A stretch of 64,000 bases of DNA from Paenibacillus solani (GTDB lineage Bacteria; Bacillota; Bacilli; Paenibacillales; Paenibacillaceae): NCBI RefSeq assembly GCF_001277345.1, contig NZ_LIUT01000001.1:638448-702447 (forward strand). The letters are read 5' to 3'. Below, in pieces: positions 47,916 to 56,779 of this stretch. The stretch's first letter is position 1; each line of letters begins with the position of its first letter. The translations under genes and the position numbers were made by a program. A model generated the notes under the pieces. The model was not told the origin of the DNA. It saw only the letters and a list, made by a program, of their open reading frames with translations, and made no database searches.

Positions 47916-48809
47916 ATGGACATCAAAAATTCAGTCAAGAACCGAAGAGAAGCCCGAATACGAGAGTTATTGGAAGGAGAACAGTCGCCAATACTGTCCA
48001 ACGCGTCGTCCAGAACTGTTCCTTTGGAAAGAATATCAGGGAATTTTGATGATCATAAGACGAATGTCATACAGAATCACACAATACGTCAAGCTAAGAC
48101 CGAGCCGGATCCTGAGCGACTTTGGAAGCAAGGGCATCGTGGCTGGTATGATCCCCTTGATGTTGATCCTGGAGAACCGCCCAAGAGGGCTTCTTTTCTG
48201 CCAGGGTTGATGCGCCGCATCCTAGTGAGTGTATTGGTATTTGGATTGACATGGGGGGTATTTTCATTTCAGCAGCCGTGGGCACTTCGAACACAGGCCT
48301 TTATCATAGAAGGGCTGAGTACGGAGATGGATTTTCAGGCGGCCCAAGTGTGGTATGAGGAGTATTTTGGAAGTGCGCCTTCATTTATCCCGATTTTTGG
48401 ACAAACCGACGAGCATTCTACGAAGGTCAACGCGGGCACTTCTTTGGTCTCCCCATTGTCTGGAAAGGTGGTCCAATCCTTTGCCGTGGATCTCAAAGGG
48501 ATTGTTTTAGAGGCCGGAGGGGGTTCTTTAGCGGAGCGGGCGGTTAAAAGTATAGAGACCGGGCGTGTACTTGAGGTCAAGAGACACCCGGAGAACGGTA
48601 TCACAGTTGTCATACAGCATACAGGTGACAGAACTGCGCTGTATAGCAGGCTGGCGGAAACTTCGCTTAAGACGAATGATTGGGTGCAAGGCGGAGATAT
48701 CATTGGCACATTGGCATCTTCAAGCACGGGCAGTCCTCCTTCCCTTTATTTTGAACTTAAAGAGGGGGAGCGGGATGTCGATCCTGCGGAAGTGATACCG
48801 CTTGATTAA
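47916..48809 (+). CDS. spoIVFA: Stage IV sporulation protein FA, with a degenerate M23 domain
   Basis: Holds the SpoIVFB protease inactive in the mother-cell-derived outer forespore membrane. The 297 residues have a charged N-terminus (about 1-100), one membrane helix (about 104-122) and a C-terminal LytM/M23-like domain (about 178-290). In that domain the usual zinc-ligand HxH near TGxxxGPHLHFE is replaced by SSTGSPPSLYFEL, so it should bind or signal rather than cut. AGGGGGGAAAG precedes the ATG. It overlaps spoIVFB by eight bases. Confidence 0.93.
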   Translation: MDIKNSVKNRREARIRELLEGEQSPILSNASSRTVPLERISGNFDDHKTNVIQNHTIRQAKTEPDPERLWKQGHRGWYDPLDVDPGEPPKRASFLPGLMRRILVSVLVFGLTWGVFSFQQPWALRTQAFIIEGLSTEMDFQAAQVWYEEYFGSAPSFIPIFGQTDEHSTKVNAGTSLVSPLSGKVVQSFAVDLKGIVLEAGGGSLAERAVKSIETGRVLEVKRHPENGITVVIQHTGDRTALYSRLAETSLKTNDWVQGGDIIGTLASSSTGSPPSLYFELKEGERDVDPAEVIPLD

Positions 48810-49665
48810 GTTTAGGGGAACGGTATTGTCGCTGCATCCTCTCTTTGTTATCGTCATGCTGGCATCTGTATTTACCGGCCGCTTTTTGGAATTGCTGATC
48901 TTGTTCATGATCGTATTTATTCATGAACTGGGACATGCTGCCGCAGCAGCAGCGATGGGGTTCAAAGTACGAGCCATTCAGATGCTGCCGTTCGGCGGGG
49001 TAGCTGTCATTGAAGATGACGGCAAGATGACCGCCATGAAGGAAATCGGAATTGCACTCGCGGGCCCGCTGCAAAATGTTTTCATGATTGGAATCACGTT
49101 GGCATGCAGATGGGCAGGATGGGGAGACGAGCAATTACTGACTTATATTATTCAAGGCAATATTATGATTGCGCTGTTTAATCTGCTTCCGATTATGCCT
49201 TTGGACGGCGGCAAAGTACTGCAGGCTGTCATCAGCCTCCTGGCACCTTACCATGCTACTCTGCTGTGGGCTTCCCTTGCAGGATTTCTGTGCAGCTTGT
49301 TGATGATCGGATACGGATTGCAGCCGTTATTCTCTGGCGGAGGCGTTCGTTTAAATGTCGTGATGATCGGTTGCTTTTTGGCCTACTCCAATTTTGAAGA
49401 TTATCGAAATGTGCATTATCGTTTCATACGGTTCCTATTCAATCGGAATTCGATTTATGAACGAGATCCGGACGGACTCGGTCCCGCTCAGCCTATCGTT
49501 GCAGATTCTTCGAAACCTTTGGACGATATCATGCGTCTATTTAAACGAGAGAAGTATCATCTGATTTATGTCATGAGCGGTCGGGGGAGTTTGCTCGCCG
49601 TCGTTCCCGAGCAACATGTGATTTCTTCTTATTTTTCATCCAATGGTCCACCCTGGCAAGCGTAA
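48802..49665 (+). CDS. spoIVFB: Stage IV sporulation protein FB, site-2 intramembrane metalloprotease
   Basis: Cuts pro-sigma-K inside the membrane to activate late mother-cell transcription. The 287-residue M50-family protein has the zinc motif HELGH at 41-45 in a hydrophobic segment, the second ligand region NLLPIMPLDGGK, and a C-terminal CBS-like part (KPLDDIMRLFKREKYHLIYVM). It starts with TTG inside the end of spoIVFA, giving translational coupling and matched amounts. Confidence 0.95.
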   Translation: MIKFRGTVLSLHPLFVIVMLASVFTGRFLELLILFMIVFIHELGHAAAAAAMGFKVRAIQMLPFGGVAVIEDDGKMTAMKEIGIALAGPLQNVFMIGITLACRWAGWGDEQLLTYIIQGNIMIALFNLLPIMPLDGGKVLQAVISLLAPYHATLLWASLAGFLCSLLMIGYGLQPLFSGGGVRLNVVMIGCFLAYSNFEDYRNVHYRFIRFLFNRNSIYERDPDGLGPAQPIVADSSKPLDDIMRLFKREKYHLIYVMSGRGSLLAVVPEQHVISSYFSSNGPPWQA

Positions 49666-49782
49666 ATCGTAGACAACATGAGGAAGACACAGGGTGGTCC
49701 TACATTCCTATCCGTTCACATTGTTAGTGGTGGTGATAGGATAAAAAAACAGAATATCGTCTTCCATTTGAGGGGTGAAGCC

Positions 49783-51015
49783 ATGAGGCAAATGATAGTT
49801 CATTGTGAACATGAGACCATTCAGATGGCCCTCATCGAAGATGGGAGGTTAGCCGAATTCGCTGTGGAGCGAAGTCGTGAGCAGAGTGTCGTTGGAAGCT
49901 TTTATATGGGCAGGGTAGTGAATGTCTTGCCAGGGATGCAGGCGGCTTTTGTAGATATCGGGCTGAAAAAGAACGCATTTTTATATATTGATGATGTGCT
50001 GCATCCTCATCTAGAGAAGCAGCCCAAGCAGAAACCATCGATCTCGCAGCTGCTGACGGTTGGTCAAGAACTGGTCGTACAGGTGATGAAGGAACCAAGA
50101 GGCGGCAAGGGAGCAAGAGTGACTACTCACTTTTCACTTCCCGGTAGATGCATGGTGTACATGCCCACTGCGGATTATGTTGCTGTCTCCAAGAAAATCG
50201 GGCGTGATGCGGAAAGAGCAAGACTCAAGAGCATTGGCGAACAGCTCCGCAAGGACGAAGAGGGGATCATTATCCGAACGGTATCGGAGGACGAGCCTCT
50301 GGAATTTCTCAGCGGAGATCTTGAATATTTGCGAAAAGAATGGACACGGATTCTCGACAAGGCCAAGCATTCATCCGCCCCGGCGCTTCTTCATCGGGAT
50401 TTAGGCTTGCTGCAGCGGTTTATCCGGGACTCGTTTGATCCGCTTCATGATGAGCTCGTGATTGACAGCAAGCAAAGAGGTGAGGAAACCAAAAGTTATT
50501 TGAAGGAAATTGTTCCTGACACAGAGCCCAAGGTTACATACTATTCGGAAGGTGTCCCCATTTTTCAAGCGTACGGGTTGGATGAACAGTTGAGAGCCAG
50601 CTTTGCAAGAAAAATCACGCTTCCTGAGGGTGTGACCATCGTTGTAGACGAAACGGAAGCTATGACCATCATGGATGTGAATACAGCCAAGTATATCGGT
50701 GGTGAGAATTTTGAGGAAACGGTGCTGAATACCAACCTCCTGGCTGCGCAGCAGATTGCAAGAATATTGCGGCTTTGGGATATTGGTGGAATCATCATTG
50801 TTGATTTCATTGATATGGATCGTGAAGAGCACCGGCAGCAGGTCGTTTCCGCCATGGAGGATGTGTTGCGCAGGGACCGTACCAAGAGTTTTGTTGTGGG
50901 ATGGACAAAGCTGGGCCTGCTTGAGATGACACGTAAAAAAGCTCGGGAGAGCACGGCGCTTCCTTTTACCAAGCCTTGCAAAACATGCGGAGGTAGAGGC
51001 ACTGTTATAGAGTAA
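49783..51015 (+). CDS. rng: Ribonuclease E/G family endoribonuclease
   Basis: Single-strand-specific endoribonuclease involved in rRNA or mRNA processing. With the ATG at 49783 (GAGGGGTG site) the protein has 410 residues. An S1-like domain (VGSFYMGRVVNVLPGMQAAFVDIG) comes first, the DNase I-like core with metal-binding Asp residues follows (DVNTAKYIG, IIVDFIDM), and the Zn-link type motif PCKTCGGRG ends the protein. B. subtilis lacks this family and uses RNase Y and J. Its place directly before the rplU leader is common in Paenibacillus and Clostridia. Confidence 0.93.
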   Translation: MRQMIVHCEHETIQMALIEDGRLAEFAVERSREQSVVGSFYMGRVVNVLPGMQAAFVDIGLKKNAFLYIDDVLHPHLEKQPKQKPSISQLLTVGQELVVQVMKEPRGGKGARVTTHFSLPGRCMVYMPTADYVAVSKKIGRDAERARLKSIGEQLRKDEEGIIIRTVSEDEPLEFLSGDLEYLRKEWTRILDKAKHSSAPALLHRDLGLLQRFIRDSFDPLHDELVIDSKQRGEETKSYLKEIVPDTEPKVTYYSEGVPIFQAYGLDEQLRASFARKITLPEGVTIVVDETEAMTIMDVNTAKYIGGENFEETVLNTNLLAAQQIARILRLWDIGGIIIVDFIDMDREEHRQQVVSAMEDVLRRDRTKSFVVGWTKLGLLEMTRKKARESTALPFTKPCKTCGGRGTVIE

Positions 51016-51020
51016 ATAGG

Positions 51021-51049
51021 TTGACGATGTATGGAGAATGTGATAATAT
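51021..51049 (+). promoter_or_regulatory. Sigma-A promoter of rplU
   Basis: TTGACG (51021-51026) and TAATAT (51044-51049) are 17 bases apart, only a few bases after the rng stop. This gives rplU-prp-rpmA its own start. Confidence 0.88.
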
Positions 51050-51056
51050 CATTGGG

Positions 51057-51172
51057 TATGTGTTTAGTGATGGATTGCTGCACATGCTGTAACCGCTCCG
51101 GATGGGTTGGCAAGGACGTTTCTTTTGGAACGGACACCTTATACCAGGCGAGTCTGAGACATAGGGAGGTGC
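51057..51172 (+). promoter_or_regulatory. L21 leader (autoregulatory ribosomal protein leader)
   Basis: The approximately 115-base leader between the promoter and rplU holds pairing segments such as CGTTTCTTTTGGAACG and a purine-rich end with GGGAGGTG. Its place and length fit the L21 leader class known upstream of rplU in Firmicutes. I judged this by position and general look and did not fit the structure model. Confidence 0.65.
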
Positions 51173-51178
51173 AAGCAA

Positions 51179-51490
51179 ATGTACGCTATTATCGAAACAG
51201 GTGGTAAACAATACAAAGTTCAAGAGGGCGACGTATTGTTCATCGAGAAGTTGACTGCAGGTGACGGCGAGAGCGTGACTTTCGACCGTGTACTGGCCGT
51301 TTCTAAAGAAGACGGTTTGGTAGCAGGTACGCCGGTTGTTTCCGGTGCAACTGTAACTGCGAAAGTGGAGAAGCACGGTAAAGGCCGTAAGGTCGTTGTA
51401 TACAAATACAAGCCGAAGAAAAACTACCACAAGAAGCAGGGTCATCGTCAACCTTATACTAAAGTAACCATCGAGAAAATCCAGGCATAA
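51179..51490 (+). CDS. rplU: 50S ribosomal protein L21
   Basis: The 103 residues begin [18 protein letters not shown], the L21 signature, and end in the basic rRNA-binding tail [26 protein letters not shown] precedes the ATG. It is first in rplU-prp-rpmA, where the protease gene that matures L27 lies between the two ribosomal proteins. Confidence 0.98.
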   Translation: MYAIIETGGKQYKVQEGDVLFIEKLTAGDGESVTFDRVLAVSKEDGLVAGTPVVSGATVTAKVEKHGKGRKVVVYKYKPKKNYHKKQGHRQPYTKVTIEKIQA

Positions 51491-51503
51491 GTAGGTGCAG
51501 TGA

Positions 51504-51836
51504 TTGATTACTGTACAAATACTACGCAGGGAAGATGGAGGAATCCATAGCTTTAAGGTAACGGGACATGCCGGATATGCCGATCCTGGAGAAGATATTG
51601 TATGTGCTGGAGTCTCCAGCATTACAGTGGGAACGGTCAATTCCATTGAAGCGTTAACCGGAACCGTTATGGAGACCCGGATGAAGGGCGGCTTTCTTAG
51701 CGCAAAGCTTCCGTCCAGTGCAGATGAATCCGTCTCCGGACAAGTTCAACTGCTTCTCGAATCCATGGTTGTTATGTTGCAGGGTATTGCCGGTTCATAC
51801 GGCAAGTATATAAGAATACAAGAATTGACTACTTGA
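51504..51836 (+). CDS. prp: Ribosomal-processing cysteine protease Prp
   Basis: Removes the N-terminal extension of L27. The 110-residue protein (YsxB family) has the catalytic pair His22 ([10 protein letters not shown]) and Cys34 ([10 protein letters not shown]). It begins with TTG behind TAGGTG. The substrate is the next gene: L27 here carries the extension [10 protein letters not shown] before SKKG, so enzyme and substrate are both present. Confidence 0.94.
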   Translation: MITVQILRREDGGIHSFKVTGHAGYADPGEDIVCAGVSSITVGTVNSIEALTGTVMETRMKGGFLSAKLPSSADESVSGQVQLLLESMVVMLQGIAGSYGKYIRIQELTT

Positions 51837-51853
51837 AGAAGGAGGTAGACAAC

Positions 51854-52165
51854 ATGTTGAAATTGGATCTTCAGTTATTCGCATCGAAAAAAGGTGTAGG
51901 TTCCACAAAGAACGGTCGTGATAGCCAAGCGAAACGTCTGGGTGTTAAGCGTGCAGACGGTCAAGCGGTATCTGGCGGCAGCATCTTGGTTCGTCAACGC
52001 GGAACGAAAATTCATCCAGGTACGAACGTGGGTATCGGTAAAGACGATACTTTGTTTGCGAAAGTTGACGGCGTTGTGAAATTTGAACGTTGGGGTCGTG
52101 ATCGCAAGAAAGTGAGCGTCTACCCGGTTGATGTCGCTCCAGTAGCGGCTGCAGTAGAAGCTTAA
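51854..52165 (+). CDS. rpmA: 50S ribosomal protein L27 with a cleavable N-terminal extension
   Basis: L27 lies at the peptidyl-transferase centre. With the ATG at 51854 behind AAGGAGGTAGAC it has 103 residues. The first residues [10 protein letters not shown] form the Firmicutes extension cut by Prp, exposing [14 protein letters not shown]. The upstream in-frame ATG at 51833 overlaps the prp stop and would place the ribosome site inside the coding frame. Confidence 0.97.
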   Translation: MLKLDLQLFASKKGVGSTKNGRDSQAKRLGVKRADGQAVSGGSILVRQRGTKIHPGTNVGIGKDDTLFAKVDGVVKFERWGRDRKKVSVYPVDVAPVAAAVEA

Positions 52166-52186
52166 TCGTTTCTTAAACTGCATCAG

Positions 52187-52226
52187 AAGAAGCCTTCCGG
52201 CATCGTTGCCGGGGCTTCTTTTTTTG
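52187..52226 (+). terminator. Terminator of rplU-prp-rpmA
   Basis: AGAAGCC/GGCTTCT and CCGGCA/TGCCGG stack with a small bulge and a TCGT loop and are followed by seven T. Confidence 0.88.
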
Positions 52227-52335
52227 TGAAATTACTCAAGAATGATAATCAAGGGGGATGAACCGCCCCGAAAGTCTGTGATATACTTGGATTTGGTGAA
52301 TGTAACCAATTGGTGTTGAAAGACGAGGAGAAGCG

Positions 52336-53076
52336 ATGAAATCCTGGAAATGGATAGCAGCTGGGGCGGGGATAACCTCCGTAATACCGGTAGCTTGGAT
52401 GGTATGGAAACCAACTTTGGCTGCAGGAGCAGTGTTAACGGCTTGGGTAATAGCCGCATCTGTCTTCGGGGCATGGCAAGTCCGAAGAATGGAGGAGCAA
52501 AGAGCGCAAGCCATCGTTCGGAATATCGAGCAGACGGCGATTCAGATGCTGAATCATCATCGTCACGATTGGATGAATGAGCTTCAAATTTTGTATGGCT
52601 ACATTCAGCTTAGAAAACTTGATAAAACAGTGGCTTCTGTGGAAAGAATAAGAGACAGGATGGCGACGGAGAGTAGAATCTCCAAGTTAGGCATTCCTTC
52701 GCTGGTTTTTTACTTACATTCATATCGTTCGTTCAGCAGCAATCTGCAGCTTGATGTTGAAGTTGTGGATCAGGTTCAGCTGGAAGACAAAGTATCGCCA
52801 CAAGCGGCAGAGTCTATTACCGAAGCGATCATTCAAACGGTGAGGGCTTTCCAATTGAGCGGAAAAGCGTCATGGGGAGAAGCCCGGCAGTTAACATTAA
52901 CATTTATGCAGCAAGAGCATGAGCTGATTGTATGGGCTCAAGGGGAAGGAACCTTTGGAGAACCAGACAGCTTGAAACTTCAGATCGAACAATCCGTAAG
53001 AGGTGAAGGCATTCGGGTGGAACAGATGGAACCGGGAGAGATCTCCTATCGTTTGTATCTGCCGTTTGTGACTTGA
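52336..53076 (+). CDS. spo0B: Sporulation initiation phosphotransferase Spo0B
   Basis: Passes phosphate from Spo0F to Spo0A in the phosphorelay. The 246 residues carry the phospho-accepting His77 in [11 protein letters not shown], within a helical hairpin, and a degenerate ATPase-like C-terminal domain without ATP motifs. A hydrophobic N-terminus (about residues 7-47) with one or two membrane helices is added compared with B. subtilis Spo0B (192 residues, soluble). AGGAGA precedes the ATG. obg follows 13 bases later. Confidence 0.9.
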   Translation: MKSWKWIAAGAGITSVIPVAWMVWKPTLAAGAVLTAWVIAASVFGAWQVRRMEEQRAQAIVRNIEQTAIQMLNHHRHDWMNELQILYGYIQLRKLDKTVASVERIRDRMATESRISKLGIPSLVFYLHSYRSFSSNLQLDVEVVDQVQLEDKVSPQAAESITEAIIQTVRAFQLSGKASWGEARQLTLTFMQQEHELIVWAQGEGTFGEPDSLKLQIEQSVRGEGIRVEQMEPGEISYRLYLPFVT

Positions 53077-53089
53077 GGAAGGTGATTTC

Positions 53090-54400
53090 ATGTTTGTAGA
53101 TAAGGCAAAAGTATATGTAAAAGGCGGCGACGGTGGCGATGGACTCATCTCATTCCGTCGTGAGAAATACGTTCCTGAAGGCGGACCTGCCGGCGGCGAT
53201 GGCGGTAAGGGCGGCGACGTGATTTTCCGGGTGGATGAAGGACTGCGCACCTTGATGGACTTTCGTTACCAAAAGCATTTTAAGGCTAAGCGCGGGGAAA
53301 AAGGCCGAAATAAAAGTCAGCATGGTGCGAATGCGGACAGTATGATCGTTCGAATCCCTCCAGGTACGATCTTAATGGATGACGATACCGGTGAAGTGAT
53401 TGGCGATTTGACCCGGCACGGACAGCAGGTTGTAGTTGCCCGTGGAGGACGCGGAGGACGAGGAAATATACGCTTTGCTACACCGAATAATCCGGCCCCA
53501 GAGCTTGCTGAGAACGGGGAGGAAGGCGAAGAACGCTACGTAACCATGGAGCTTAAAGTGATGGCTGACGTAGGTCTTGTCGGGTTCCCGAGCGTAGGTA
53601 AATCGACATTGTTATCGGTCGTGTCTGCGGCTCAGCCTAAGATTGGCGCCTACCACTTTACGACCATTACGCCGAACTTAGGTATGGTTGAGGTTGGAGA
53701 TGGCCGCAACTTTGTGATGGCCGACCTGCCTGGTTTGATTGAAGGGGCCCATGAGGGTGTCGGACTAGGTCATGAATTCCTGCGGCATGTGGAAAGAACT
53801 CGCGTTATTATCCATGTAGTAGATATGGCCGGCACGGAAGGAAGAGACCCGTTTGAGGATTGGCAAAAAATCAATGATGAGATTAGGCTCTATAATCCTG
53901 TTCTCATCGAGCGGCCGCAAATTGTGGCAGCTAACAAAATGGACATGCCGGAAGCAGAAGAGTATTTGGCAACCTTCAAAGAAAAGGTGAAGGAAATTCG
54001 CCCTGACATCGAGGTCATGCCGATATCCTCGTTGACCCGACAAGGGATCCAAGAACTGCTATACCGAACGATCGATGTCCTGGAGAGCATACCGGATGAA
54101 CCGGCTATTGAAGAAGTAACGGAGGTTGCCGAGCGTAAGGTTTATAAATTTAAGGCTCAGAACAATAACTCCTTTACCATTACCAGGGATAATGAAATGT
54201 ATGTGGTACACAGTGAGAAGATTGAAGGGCTCCTAAAACGCATGCAGATGAATTCTCATGATGCCATCTTGAAGCTTGCACGAACAATGCGTCATATGGG
54301 TGTGGATGAAGAGCTTCGAAAACGCGGAGCGACGGATGGCACCATTGTACGAATTGGTGATTTTGAATTCGAATTTGTTGAAGGCAGCAGTTACTATTAA
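53090..54400 (+). CDS. obg: GTPase Obg/CgtA
   Basis: Essential GTPase in 50S assembly and stress signalling. The 436 residues have the glycine-rich Obg fold at 1-158 ([23 protein letters not shown]), the GTPase domain with GFPSVGKST and DLPGLIEGA at about 165-220, and the C-terminal OCT domain. GAAGGTGA precedes the ATG. Co-transcription with spo0B, as in B. subtilis, ties sporulation entry to the GTP state. Confidence 0.97.
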   Translation: MFVDKAKVYVKGGDGGDGLISFRREKYVPEGGPAGGDGGKGGDVIFRVDEGLRTLMDFRYQKHFKAKRGEKGRNKSQHGANADSMIVRIPPGTILMDDDTGEVIGDLTRHGQQVVVARGGRGGRGNIRFATPNNPAPELAENGEEGEERYVTMELKVMADVGLVGFPSVGKSTLLSVVSAAQPKIGAYHFTTITPNLGMVEVGDGRNFVMADLPGLIEGAHEGVGLGHEFLRHVERTRVIIHVVDMAGTEGRDPFEDWQKINDEIRLYNPVLIERPQIVAANKMDMPEAEEYLATFKEKVKEIRPDIEVMPISSLTRQGIQELLYRTIDVLESIPDEPAIEEVTEVAERKVYKFKAQNNNSFTITRDNEMYVVHSEKIEGLLKRMQMNSHDAILKLARTMRHMGVDEELRKRGATDGTIVRIGDFEFEFVEGSSYY

Positions 54401-54427
54401 TGCGCTAAAATCCCAATATGTAACCAT

Positions 54428-54472
54428 AATACCGCAGGTCTGTCTAACAGCAGGCCAGCGGTATTTTTTTTG
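54428..54472 (+). terminator. Terminator of spo0B-obg
   Basis: AATACCGC/GCGGTATT encloses a partly paired loop and is followed by eight T. Confidence 0.85.
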
Positions 54473-54684
54473 CATGTGAACACATCTGTTTCTTTTGAAT
54501 CTACAATCGCAGTTATGAAATGCGGACATCATCCAGTCAAGTTAAAAGGCAGTTCTAATAGCATAAATACATTTCCAAAATTTGCATCCATTTCTCGGCT
54601 AAATCGTATACAATAGTAGTACAATAGTACCTTAATCTTAGATCATCTGGATGGAAGGAACCGTGCATAAAGGAGAGTAGAAAT

Positions 54685-55977
54685 ATGGCTATTATTGAGG
54701 TTGTAAAATACGAAGGGCCACCTGATGTGTTTGCTTGGCGGTATCCGAACAAAGAATTAGGCACCTGGACCCAGCTCATCGTGCATGAGACGCAGGAGGC
54801 TATCCTGTTTAAGGGCGGCCAGGCATTGGATTCATTCTCTGCAGGACGGCATACGCTGAGTACGGCCAATATACCGATTTTATCCAATGTAATCAATCTA
54901 CCTTTCGGAGGGAAGTCTCCGTTTACGGCTGAAGTATGGTTTGTGAATAAGCTGCGTTCTCTTGATGTAAAGTGGGGAACCAGTTCTCCGATCCAGCTTC
55001 AAGATCCGAAATATAACATCATCGTATCACTTCGAGCGTACGGCCAATTTGGTGTTCAGATCAGTGATCCGCGAAAATTTCTGGCAACCATGGTGGGCAC
55101 GCTGCCAACCTTTGACCAAGGTACCCTCATCAAGTACTACCGTGGTGTACTGATGTCTAATATTACGGAGATCATCTCCTCTTATATTGTTCGCAAAAAA
55201 ATCAGCGTGGTCGAAATCAATGCATACATAGCGGAAATATCGAAGCACATCATGGAAGCGATTGCGGCTTCATTTGAAGAGATGGGCATTTCTCTACTGA
55301 ATTTCTATGTCGATTCCATCAATATACCGGAGAATGACCCGGCAGCTATTAGAATCAAGGAAGCGTTAGCAAAAAAAGCCGAGATGGATATCATCGGCTA
55401 TACCTATCATCAAGAAAGAACCTTTAATACGCTTGAAGGTGCAGCGAAGAATCCAAGCAGTCCGGCAGCTGTGATGGGAACGGGGTTAGGTATGGGACTT
55501 GGGATGGTTGGTCCCATGCACGATACTGTCAGCAAATTGTTTGAAGACAAGAACGATGTGCACACAAAGCAGAAAGCATGCACGAAGTGCGGGACACTGA
55601 ATGGGGAGGAAGCGAGATTCTGTTCGAGCTGCGGTCAGTCGCTTCAGGCACAGGTAGAAGAACAATCAGAGGAAGCGATCCTGTGCAATGATTGCGGAAA
55701 TGCTCTGCCTCGAAATGCAAAATTCTGCCTTCATTGCGGAGATCCATATCATGCGTGTCCTAAGTGTGGTTATGACCATCCGGCAGGAGCGGTCGAATGT
55801 CCGGGGTGCGGCTCACAGCTTCCTATGCCTTGTCGCGAATGTGGTGAATTGGTAGATGCTGATGCTAAATTTTGCCCCAGCTGTGGATCTAGCCATTCGC
55901 TTGCGTGTCCTGAATGTAATCATGAGATTAAATCGGGCCAGAAGTTTTGTATGGAGTGTGGCCATAAATTGATGTAA
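54685..55977 (+). CDS. SPFH/Band-7-like protein with five tandem zinc ribbons
   Basis: The 430 residues fall in two halves. Residues about 1-245 look like the SPFH domain of the YdjI ('virion core protein') group: VFAWRYPNKELGTWTQLIVHETQEAILFKGG, then SLRAYGQFGVQISDPRKF and the helical LLNFYVDSINIPENDP. A Gly/Met-rich hinge (AVMGTGLGMGLGMVGPM) follows. Residues 299-430 hold five zinc ribbons, each exactly CxxC-x10-CxxC, twenty cysteines in all. No signal peptide or membrane helix is seen, so it probably assembles on the membrane through the next three proteins. AAGGAGAG precedes the ATG. B. subtilis YdjI lacks the ribbon array. Function is unknown. Confidence 0.85.
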   Translation: MAIIEVVKYEGPPDVFAWRYPNKELGTWTQLIVHETQEAILFKGGQALDSFSAGRHTLSTANIPILSNVINLPFGGKSPFTAEVWFVNKLRSLDVKWGTSSPIQLQDPKYNIIVSLRAYGQFGVQISDPRKFLATMVGTLPTFDQGTLIKYYRGVLMSNITEIISSYIVRKKISVVEINAYIAEISKHIMEAIAASFEEMGISLLNFYVDSINIPENDPAAIRIKEALAKKAEMDIIGYTYHQERTFNTLEGAAKNPSSPAAVMGTGLGMGLGMVGPMHDTVSKLFEDKNDVHTKQKACTKCGTLNGEEARFCSSCGQSLQAQVEEQSEEAILCNDCGNALPRNAKFCLHCGDPYHACPKCGYDHPAGAVECPGCGSQLPMPCRECGELVDADAKFCPSCGSSHSLACPECNHEIKSGQKFCMECGHKLM

Positions 55978-55996
55978 AGCGAAAGTGGGGAATTGA

Positions 55997-56755
55997 GTGA
56001 TTACACGAACCGCAGGTCATAATGGATTAAGACTGGCAACCGTAGTGCTCCCGATCGTAACCATTCTCCTGTTCGGAGTACTAGGCGGATTGAGCCAACT
56101 CATTGCTTGGATATCGGGCATAGCTCTTGGATGCGTCGAGGCAGCTATTCTCGTATTTATTAGTAGAGTGATTGAGCGGCGCAAGTCGTCCCTATCCGGG
56201 GCACCATTTTATATTGCATCCGGCGTTATTATTGGGATCTATGCAGTTTCCGTCATTTTGGAAGTCATTCTGTTAGGATATTTATTTAGTCTGCCTGTTT
56301 CATCCTATGTTCTTATTCAATTGATTACAGTATTGGGATTTTCTCTTGCTCTTGGTCTAATCGCTGGGGCAGGGAAATATGCAGGAACTATGAGTCAAAA
56401 GGAAAACGATCAACTTGCAGCAAAGAGGGAAACAGTGGACTGGATCGTTTTGATTCGAAAAAGAATTCATCAGTTGCAGGATGCGGAACTGCAAGCGTTA
56501 GAGCGGCAGATGGTTGAACTTGAGGAAACGCTTCGCTACAGTGACCCGATCTCACACACTTCATTATTTGAAGTGGAGCAAATAATCCGGCAAAAAATCT
56601 CGCTGCTAGAGGATCAGGTGACGCTGATCGGGGAATTCCAAACGGGACAGCGGAGTGAACAGATAGAGCAAACCGCTCATATAATCAGGGATACTCTCAG
56701 AACAGTGCAGGATCGCAACACGACACTACTGAAAGCAAAAACGGGCTCAACCTAA
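55997..56755 (+). CDS. Four-helix membrane protein with a cytosolic coiled coil (YdjH-like)
   Basis: The 252 residues have four membrane helices between about 13 and 130, then a long charged helical region (about 140-250: IRKRIHQLQDAELQALERQMVELEETL). It starts with GTG at 55997, 19 bases after the SPFH gene. Size and layout resemble B. subtilis YdjH, which accompanies YdjI, but the assignment is by shape and context only. Together with its neighbours it probably forms a membrane platform. Confidence 0.75.
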   Translation: MITRTAGHNGLRLATVVLPIVTILLFGVLGGLSQLIAWISGIALGCVEAAILVFISRVIERRKSSLSGAPFYIASGVIIGIYAVSVILEVILLGYLFSLPVSSYVLIQLITVLGFSLALGLIAGAGKYAGTMSQKENDQLAAKRETVDWIVLIRKRIHQLQDAELQALERQMVELEETLRYSDPISHTSLFEVEQIIRQKISLLEDQVTLIGEFQTGQRSEQIEQTAHIIRDTLRTVQDRNTTLLKAKTGST

Positions 56756-56779
56756 AGCAGATGATAGAGGGGATAGAAT

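Noticed and set aside
54582-54614. Sigma-W-type promoter before the SPFH gene
   Set aside because: CGTATA at 54605 resembles an ECF -10, but the expected TGAAAC about 16 bases upstream is absent. Two overlapping TACAAT boxes have no well-placed -35 either.
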